A stretch of DNA of 21,993 nt, taken from Candidatus Magasanikiibacteriota bacterium. GTDB taxonomy: Bacteria > Patescibacteriota > Patescibacteriia > Magasanikbacterales > GWA2-37-8. The translations under genes were made by a program, and so were the position numbers. Under the pieces are notes generated by a model. The model saw only the letters and a program-made list of their open reading frames with translations, was not told the origin of the DNA and made no database searches. Shown piece after piece: positions 12,873 to 19,800 of the stretch (position 1 is its first letter; each line of letters begins with the position of its first letter). The stretch spans positions 1 to 21,993 of the forward strand of contig JAPLWP010000008.1 in the NCBI GenBank assembly GCA_026396535.1, in the 5' to 3' direction.

Positions 12873-13457
12873 ATGTCTATAAATTTAATCAATTTACTGC
12901 CGGAAAGAAAAAAAGAAGGTTTGGAAAAACTGATTAAATTTTTATTTTGTAAAGAAATTTTAGAAGTGATTTTATTAGTATGCGCCTTCCTTTCAATGAC
13001 GCTACTATGGGGCTGGATAATATTAGAAGATCATTTTTCCGCTTTGTCCCAGAGTGCACTGTCGGTAAACAGAGAATTTTCCCACTACAACCAAGAAGTA
13101 AGAAAAATTAATTTTGCTATCAAAACTTTAAATATCGAAAGTGCGGGTTTTACCCCTCTTACTCCAAAAGTCTTAGATATAATTAATAAATTACCATCCG
13201 ATATTAAATTAAATTCTTTGGATATTAACCGATCCTCTGGAACTTTTCAAATTTCCGGCATAGCCAAAACCAGAGACGCTCTTTTGAACCTTCAATCCTT
13301 ACTGGAAAAAATTGACTGGCTAGACCATCTGGAATCACCGACTTCTCAACTGTTTCAAAAACAGGATATCAGCTTTGACATTAAAGCTAAGATTAAAAAT
13401 ATCCCTTTACTTGAACCTGAGATTAACAAACCAAAAAATACTGGCGGCAACGAATAA
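12873..13457 (+). CDS. pilN: Type IV pilus alignment protein PilN-like
   Basis: A 194-residue bitopic membrane protein. It opens with SINLINLLPE, the conserved PilN motif that docks into PilM, then one transmembrane segment (about residues 30-55, VILLVCAFLSMTLLWGWIIL), a coiled coil, and a periplasmic ferredoxin-like domain (SDIKLNSLDINRSSGTFQISG). The ATG at 12873 is selected over an upstream in-frame start because the docking motif follows at once and it sits two bases after the pilM stop. PilN pairs with the PilO-like product of the next gene. Confidence 0.88.
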   Translation: MSINLINLLPERKKEGLEKLIKFLFCKEILEVILLVCAFLSMTLLWGWIILEDHFSALSQSALSVNREFSHYNQEVRKINFAIKTLNIESAGFTPLTPKVLDIINKLPSDIKLNSLDINRSSGTFQISGIAKTRDALLNLQSLLEKIDWLDHLESPTSQLFQKQDISFDIKAKIKNIPLLEPEINKPKNTGGNE

Positions 13458-13465
13458 ATAATAGT

Positions 13466-14011
13466 ATGAAAATAAATTTAAGCATAGAAAAAAGAACCAT
13501 CCTTGTCCTCACTCTATTCTTTTTGAGTACTGTTATTATAATAATGGCAATTATTTTTCCAACCATAAATTTTATTAAAAACCTCAGCGACGATACTGGC
13601 AATCTAAGAAAATATCTCGATGATAAATACGAAGCCAACCATTCTTTATTAAATTACAAACAAAAAATAGAAGAAGATAGCGCTGCCATTACCGAATACA
13701 AAAGCTATCTTTTCTTTAAAGGCGAAGAATTGCAACTCATCACCAAGCTAGAAAATTTGGCTGAACAATACAAGCTGAACCAAAAAATAAATAACACTGA
13801 CCTGGATAAACCTGGCAATACCATCCATATTTCTCTTACCCTCACCGGCAATTATGCCAATTTACTACAATACCTATTGGCTTTAGAGAAAGACGTATAC
13901 TTTATGCAGGTGAAAAGCCTCCACCTTTCTCCAGGCTTCTCCACCCCAACCGATGACCCACAAGCGGCAATATTAAATTTGGATCTTGTATTATATGCTG
14001 CCAAACAATAA
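13466..14011 (+). CDS. pilO: Type IV pilus alignment protein PilO-like
   Basis: A 181-residue protein with a short cytoplasmic start, one strong transmembrane segment (about residues 12-36, ILVLTLFFLSTVIIIMAIIF), a coiled-coil stretch and a C-terminal alpha/beta domain with the PilO-type strand TIHISLTLTGNYANLLQYL (about 118-136). Position directly after pilN and topology support PilO, although sequence conservation of this family is weak. The following gene overlaps its last 17 bases. Confidence 0.8.
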   Translation: MKINLSIEKRTILVLTLFFLSTVIIIMAIIFPTINFIKNLSDDTGNLRKYLDDKYEANHSLLNYKQKIEEDSAAITEYKSYLFFKGEELQLITKLENLAEQYKLNQKINNTDLDKPGNTIHISLTLTGNYANLLQYLLALEKDVYFMQVKSLHLSPGFSTPTDDPQAAILNLDLVLYAAKQ

Positions 14012-14345
14012 ACCAGCCCATTCTCCTAATCTATTCAAAAAACCAGGTAAATATACTTCTTGGAAGATTTTAGAGCTGTTTATACTAGGATCGTTGATTG
14101 CCAGCGTAATGTGGACACTCAATTTTCTCTACCACTACGGCTATGTAACCCTGGACAATACTCAGGCAATTGTTATACTGAATTCCGGAGCTAGTCTAAA
14201 CACCGTGGATACTCGGTCTTTCAACAACGTCAAAGCCGTCGTTAAGTTAAAAACTGATTTACCTACTATTGATAACAAAATAAGAAATATATTCTACTAT
14301 GGCAACGAAACTTCCAACAGCAACCCAAAATCCGGTAAAAAATAA
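13995..14345 (+). CDS. Small membrane protein in the PilP position of the pilus operon
   Basis: A 116-residue protein with a polar start, one transmembrane segment (about residues 26-48, ILELFILGSLIASVMWTLNFLYHY) and a short polar extracytoplasmic part. The ATG at 13995 (MLPNNKPAHS) is within the end of pilO, giving translational coupling; further upstream starts lie deeper in pilO. It occupies the place of pilP but has no recognisable PilP domain or lipobox, so the role is inferred only from position and topology. The next gene overlaps its last 47 bases. Confidence 0.7.
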   Translation: MLPNNKPAHSPNLFKKPGKYTSWKILELFILGSLIASVMWTLNFLYHYGYVTLDNTQAIVILNSGASLNTVDTRSFNNVKAVVKLKTDLPTIDNKIRNIFYYGNETSNSNPKSGKK

Positions 14346-15465
14346 ATGGTTATTTATTTTAGGTCGCGAAACCACGCTATCTTTTGCCGAAATCCAGGCT
14401 TTATTTTTGCTCAACAATATTGAGCACGAAATTCTTCATAACCAAGAAAATAAATTAATTTTTACTGCTGCCCACCTACCAGATGCGGGAGATCTAATAA
14501 AAAAATTAGGAGGCACTATCAAAATTGCCTACTCCATTGGAAAAATAAAAAATCCAAATCAGTTGGCTAAATTTTTAAACGAACATATTACTGATGGTAA
14601 AATTGAATTTTCAATAAATGGCTCCATGTCACTGGGAATTGAAACCAAAAAAATACTCAAACAAATGGGTCGCTCCGCTCGATACGTGGAAGCCAAAAAT
14701 TCTGCCACCGTAATTTATAATAACCTAATTAAATCCGGCGCAGACATTGAAATCTACCAAGACGAGCTATTCATGACTGCTGCCATCCAACCAATAGAAG
14801 ATTTTTCGAAACGTGATTTTGGCCGCCCAGGCCGCGATGATGAGAGTGGTATGTTGCCGCCAAAACTAGCTATGATGATGATCAATCTAGCTACTGTCAA
14901 AACTGATAAAACAATTTTTGACCCTTCTTGTGGATCAGGCACAGTAATTAGTGAAGCGGTACTAATGGGTTATAAAAAAATAATTGCCGTAGACATTTCT
15001 GACAAGGCTATTAACGATACTATCCTAAATTTACAGTGGCTAAAAACCAACTTTCAAGTAAAAAATAATACTGATGATATTAAAATTTTTGTGGGCGATG
15101 TCACAAAAATCTCACAGAAAATAAAATCTGATTCGGTAGATGCCATTATTACCGAGCCCTATCTCGGCAAACCACTGCGCGGTAGTGAAAGCAGTCTGGT
15201 GTTAGAACAACAAGCCGATGAACTAAAAAGATTATACCTAGAATCTTTTGCCCAGTTCCACAAAATATTAAAAGATGACGGCGTAGCAGTCTTTATTATC
15301 CCCCGCTTCAAAACCTCAGAAGGTTGGATAACCATTGATTGCGAAGAAGAAATAGAAGACTTAGGTTTCAAAAATGATTGTATTCTTCCAGAAGAAAAAC
15401 ACTTAACCTACTGGCGCGAAACCCAACACGTAGGCCGAGAAATCTGGAGATTTAAAAAAGTTTAA
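14299..15465 (+). CDS. Trm11/TrmG10-like RNA methyltransferase
   Basis: A 388-residue SAM-dependent methyltransferase. The N-terminal part (from KWLFILGRETTLSFAEIQAL, about residues 16-35, to about 165) resembles the THUMP-like region of Trm11/TrmG10 enzymes. The C-terminal Rossmann domain has motif I DPSCGSGT (about 213-220), AVDIS (motif II) and a catalytic motif IV TEPYLG in place of the usual DPPYG. The related enzymes methylate guanine N2 at tRNA position 10, so a tRNA target is likely but unproven. The start overlaps the upstream gene by 47 bases. It ends the pilus transcription unit, though its function seems unrelated to pili. Confidence 0.82.
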   Translation: MATKLPTATQNPVKNKWLFILGRETTLSFAEIQALFLLNNIEHEILHNQENKLIFTAAHLPDAGDLIKKLGGTIKIAYSIGKIKNPNQLAKFLNEHITDGKIEFSINGSMSLGIETKKILKQMGRSARYVEAKNSATVIYNNLIKSGADIEIYQDELFMTAAIQPIEDFSKRDFGRPGRDDESGMLPPKLAMMMINLATVKTDKTIFDPSCGSGTVISEAVLMGYKKIIAVDISDKAINDTILNLQWLKTNFQVKNNTDDIKIFVGDVTKISQKIKSDSVDAIITEPYLGKPLRGSESSLVLEQQADELKRLYLESFAQFHKILKDDGVAVFIIPRFKTSEGWITIDCEEEIEDLGFKNDCILPEEKHLTYWRETQHVGREIWRFKKV

Positions 15466-15483
15466 TAACTTTAGTTAAGTAGA

Positions 15484-15599
15484 AAAAATAAAAAGACCGA
15501 CATAAGTTACTTTTGAGCGGGTTATGCGCCAATGCGCATCCTTTGGCCCTCGCGGGCCAAAAAAGCGAAAAAGTTACTTATGTCGGTCTTTTTATTTTT
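15484..15599. terminator. Large branched hairpin between convergent genes (terminator with an embedded two-hairpin head)
   Basis: The outer arms 15484-15514 and 15569-15599 pair over 31 positions with a single mismatch (core AAAAAGACCGACATAAGT). The 54-base head holds two perfect hairpins: ATGCGC/GCGCAT (15524-15539) and TTTGGCCC/GGGCCAAA (15542-15561). The outer stem ends in TTTTTATTTTT on both strands, so it can terminate the methyltransferase transcript and the ychF transcript. The compound head is unusual for a terminator. Confidence 0.85.
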
Positions 15600-15606
15600 G
15601 AAACTA

Positions 15607-16680
15607 TTACGCTATATGGAAATACACGGTGTCGCCATCCTTCACAATATAATCCTTACCTTCCAAACGAAGTTTTCCACTAGTTTTAATTCCACTCCAT
15701 CCACCAAATTCCACAAAATCTTTCCAATTCACCACATCAGCCTTGATAAACCCTTTTACAAAATCGGTGTGAATCACGCCGGCTGCCTCTGGGGCTTTGG
15801 TATTTTCCTTTACTGTCCAAGCACGTGTTTCTACCTCACCAGAAGTAAAATAAGTTACTAAATTTAATAATTTATAACTAGCGGTCACCAATTTATCCAA
15901 ACCAGTCTGAGACATCCCAAGTGAACGTAAATATTCTGCCGCTTCTTCTGCACTAAGCTCGGCTAATTCAGCTTCAAGCTTGGCGCTAATTTCAATCATC
16001 TCAGTGCCGGCTGGTGCGACAAATTTATTTTCACCGCTTCCACCTTCATCTACATTTACTACATAAAGCATCGGCTTCATAGTTAGCAATTGCAATTCTC
16101 TCATTATCAAAATTTCTTCTTCGTCATATTCCAATTCACGAGCTGGTTTGCCTTCTTGCAATTGAGTGTTTACTTTTTCAAGTAATTCAATCTGTTTGGC
16201 AAAATCTTTTGCCGCTACACCTTTGGCTGCTTTTTTAGTATTATCCAATCGTTTGCTTACAGTTTGCAAATCAGCCAAAGCTAACTCCAAATTAATAACA
16301 TCGGCATCATCTTTTGGATCTACTTTATTATTTACATGAATCACATTGCTATCCGAAAAAGCGCGCACTACCTGAGCGATCGCGTCTACTTCACGAATAT
16401 GTGATAAAAATTTATTTCCCAAACCTTGCCCTTCAGAAGCACCTTTTACTAAACCGGCAATGTCCACAAATTCAATCACAGTCGGAATAATCTTTTTAGA
16501 TACCGAGGTCGTGCTTAATTTTGCCAAGCGCTGATCAGGCACTTCTACCACACCCACATTTGGATCAATAGTACAGAATGGATAATTCTGTGCCTGAGCT
16601 TGTTTGCTGCGAGTCAGAGCATTAAATAGAGTGGATTTCCCCACATTTGGTAGCCCGACGATTCCAATAGAAAATGACAT
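15607..16680 (-). CDS. ychF: Redox-regulated ribosome-associated ATPase YchF (OLA1 family)
   Basis: YchF (357 residues, usual 360-365), an Obg-related P-loop protein that prefers ATP. Seen: G1 GLPNVGKST (residues 8-16), the G2 region NYPFCTIDPNVGVV, G3 DIAGLVKGAS (about 73-82), the altered G4 NVDE in place of NKxD, the helical coiled-coil insert in the middle (about 130-190), and a C-terminal TGS domain (about 275-357) with GVIHTDFVKGFIKADV. All family marks are present. It is monocistronic, behind the tRNA-Ala terminator and convergent with the methyltransferase gene. No clear -35 box; TATATA at 16686-16691 may be a -10 box with a very short leader. Confidence 0.97.
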   Translation of the reverse strand: MSFSIGIVGLPNVGKSTLFNALTRSKQAQAQNYPFCTIDPNVGVVEVPDQRLAKLSTTSVSKKIIPTVIEFVDIAGLVKGASEGQGLGNKFLSHIREVDAIAQVVRAFSDSNVIHVNNKVDPKDDADVINLELALADLQTVSKRLDNTKKAAKGVAAKDFAKQIELLEKVNTQLQEGKPARELEYDEEEILIMRELQLLTMKPMLYVVNVDEGGSGENKFVAPAGTEMIEISAKLEAELAELSAEEAAEYLRSLGMSQTGLDKLVTASYKLLNLVTYFTSGEVETRAWTVKENTKAPEAAGVIHTDFVKGFIKADVVNWKDFVEFGGWSGIKTSGKLRLEGKDYIVKDGDTVYFHIA

Positions 16681-16692
16681 AATTTGATATAT

Positions 16693-16720
16693 AAAAAACG
16701 GTTATTAAGCCGCTTTTTTT
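16693..16720 (-). terminator. Probable terminator after tRNA-Ala
   Basis: Minus strand: a run of A, (G)CGG, an eight-base loop, CCG, then six T. The stem is short in GC and has one bulged base, so it is weaker than the other terminators here, but its place directly after the tRNA is right. Confidence 0.6.
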
Positions 16721-16723
16721 AAT

Positions 16724-16800
16724 TGGTGGACCTTAAGGGATTTGAACCCTTGACCTCTTCCATGCCATGGAAGCGCTCTAGCCAGCTGAGCTAAAGGCCC
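16724..16800 (-). tRNA. tRNA-Ala (anticodon GGC)
   Basis: A complete 77-base cloverleaf on the minus strand including an encoded CCA (16726-16724). Acceptor GGGCCTT pairs with AAGGTCC and contains the G3-U70 wobble pair that defines alanine identity. The anticodon stem CTTCC/GGAAG encloses ATGGCAT, giving anticodon GGC (codons GCC/GCU). The T loop TTCAAAT is normal. It has its own promoter upstream. Confidence 0.96.
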
Positions 16801-16813
16801 GTTAACGTTTTAC

Positions 16814-16841
16814 ATTATAACACAACTTAAAAAAATTTCAA
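16814..16841 (-). promoter_or_regulatory. Promoter of tRNA-Ala
   Basis: Minus strand: TTGAAA (16841-16836), a 16-base spacer and a consensus TATAAT (16819-16814), about 14 bases before the mature tRNA. It lies directly after the stop of the giant surface-protein gene. Confidence 0.72.
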
Positions 16842-16845
16842 TACC

Positions 16846-19800
16846 CTAAGGAGCAGCCAAAGGCGCAGGAGCTTCAGAAACAGGGGCCAAGACCGGAGCA
16901 GGAGCTAGTGATGGATTTTGTGCTGGCGCTGATTCTACTACCGGCTCAGATGGAGTCACTATGGGAGCTGCACTTTCCAATACTGAAGTAGTAATTCCCC
17001 CTGTGGAACTCGAGCTTGCCGCAGGAACAGTTTCAGTAGTAGCACTACCTGAATTTAAATCCGGGGAAGAGTTTCCACTTTGACTATCAATTATATTATT
17101 TAAAATTTCCGGACTTACCGTTTGGTCCGTAGGTTTTCTGGTAGCCACCACAATCCAGTCAAAAGTTGCATTACTATGACCATTGTCCAATTCTTTTACT
17201 GTAAATCCTTGTGCGCTTTTTTCACTAACATAAATACCTTTACCTTCACCTGAAGTCAAAGTTATATTAATTTTAATTGGCTGTTGTTGATCAATTACTT
17301 CTTGCACATATTGATCAAACACAATTTTTACTTCACCCGATACCATTTGAGAAGAGCTGGAGAAGACAAATTCAGAATTTGGAGACTGCATTGCGTACAT
17401 ATCTCTATCTCCACCCGATGTACTTACACGAGTAATAAATCTACCCTGTTCATCAATTAACCACTTGTTATTTTTACCATATATCGAAGCAACATTTAGC
17501 AATTGATTGCCTTGTAAATTTAAATCACCACCACTATAAGTTAGATTACCACCAACATTTTGAACATTCAAATTATTATTTGATTGCAAACTTATTCCCT
17601 GAGCATTGGCCAATTTTTGCAAATCATTTTTTACGACTGTCAGAGCACTAGCGGCGTTATTTATCCAACCGGTTTTTACTAAGCCCATTATTTTACCAAC
17701 AGTACCGTCTGGCATATCTTCCAAAGCTAAACCCACCACACTCACTGTGCGCACAGCCTCATCTTTTTGATTATCATAGCGCATGGCATAGCCTGGCAAA
17801 GAAGCAGTTACCAATAAATCACCTTTTTTAATTGGACCATTTTCGTTACTTACTTTTACCGGTACACGACCAACCATAGCCATCAAAGCAGTGTTTTCTG
17901 TTTTACCATCACCTACTACGATAGTTGGATTAGTAGAAATCACACCAGCCACTGTTTCGCTATAAGCACCATTACTACGGCGATAAGTATCAATACTATT
18001 TTGATCAACTACCACCACATCACCAGGCTCCACACTATCATCCAGAGAAATATCTACACGTTCGGCCAAGTCACCAGGAGTTCCCGGAGTACCAACCGTA
18101 GCGGAAGAAGCCTTGAAAGTTCCTACCGCATTTACATTACCATTACTACTGACAGAAAATACCGGCGTACCACCCGCGCGTAAAGATAATAAATATTTAG
18201 TGGAAGAAGAAGGAGTATTAATAGCATCAAAAATAAAAGCATTATTAGCTGAGCTGGTAACAGAAGTTTTAAAGATTGTAGTGGTAGAAAAACTCAAAGT
18301 ATTTGTAACCATACCAGACATCGCAAAATCGCCATTTAACAATAAACCACCAGTTCCTACATTCAATCCATTTCTTACATATAGATTATTTCCAATATCC
18401 GCGTTTTCCCAAATTGTAAGATCATTGGTGGAGACATTACCAATATCCGCCGAACTAATATCCGCACCTTTTATATCCATAATTTTGAAACCCGCGGTTC
18501 CATTGGCCACATAAGCGTATTTACCAATTACCTTCACCGGACCACCTTCACCACTAATTGGATATGAACCTATAAGAGATCCACTGTTGGATATATCAAA
18601 AATATAAAAAGTTGAAGTATCAGTAATATAAGCATATTTTCCAGAAACATACACACCTTCAGCCGGACCATTTGTATTCATAACAAAAGAATTCAACGGG
18701 CTGGCAGGCGAAGAAATATTAATAGCAGTTACCGACTTACCACCAGTACTGGCCACATAAGCAAATCTTCCAGAAACATAAACATCACTAGAATTAACAC
18801 CTGTGTTTGTCGTAGTTGTTAATATTGGATTTTTAGCATCACTTATATTCACAATGGCCAACCCTCCACCACCAGCAGTGGCCACATAAGCGTTTTTACC
18901 GTTTACATACACCCTAACTGGTGCATAGGTAGTAGTGAGAGTCGATATTAGAAGAGGCCTGCTTGGGTCTGAAACATCAATTGTTAAAAATCCATTAGAT
19001 CCGGTTTCGTCGGCTACATAAGCGTATTTTCCAGAAACATACACACCGGTCGAAGCACCTGCAGTATCGTAAGAACCAACTAACGTTGGACTGGACGGAT
19101 TAGTAATATCAAAAATTTCTAAACCAGAAGTACCGTCAGCTACATAGGCATATCTGCCAGAAATCTTTACATCGTACACAGTACCGGCGGTATCATAGAA
19201 TCCAATTAGAACAGGACTAGACACTGTAGTAATATCAAAAATTTCTAAACCAGAAGTACCGTCAGCTACATAGGCATATCTGCCAGAAACATCCACGGCA
19301 TACACAGTGCCAGTGGTATCGTAATTTCCAGCTGAAGTAGGATGCACAGGACTATCCACCCTCAAAGTACCATCATACACATACAACTTCGACTGAAGAG
19401 AGGCGGCAGCACCAATTCCTATATTTCCAGTTCCATTTATTGATAAAATATTTGGTGTACCGGTAGCGGCAATAGTAAAAATATTAGCTGTCGAAGTATT
19501 GCCCGTGAAGAGACTAAAAGGACCGTTAGATAAAATTCCTCCAGCACCTACAGTTAAAGAATTTTTAATACTTAAATTATTACCAACATTAGCATCTTCC
19601 CAAACAGTTAAATCGTTGGTGGCGACATTACCAATATCCGCCGAACTAATATCCGCACCATTTATATTTATCACAGAAAAACCCATCTCACCTGCTACCG
19701 TTGTCTTGCCGGCAACATAAGCATTATTACCAACCACTTGTAAAGTTTTAATTTGCCCGATACTTCCCGTATTAAGAGAAGTTTTTACTGTAGGATTGGT

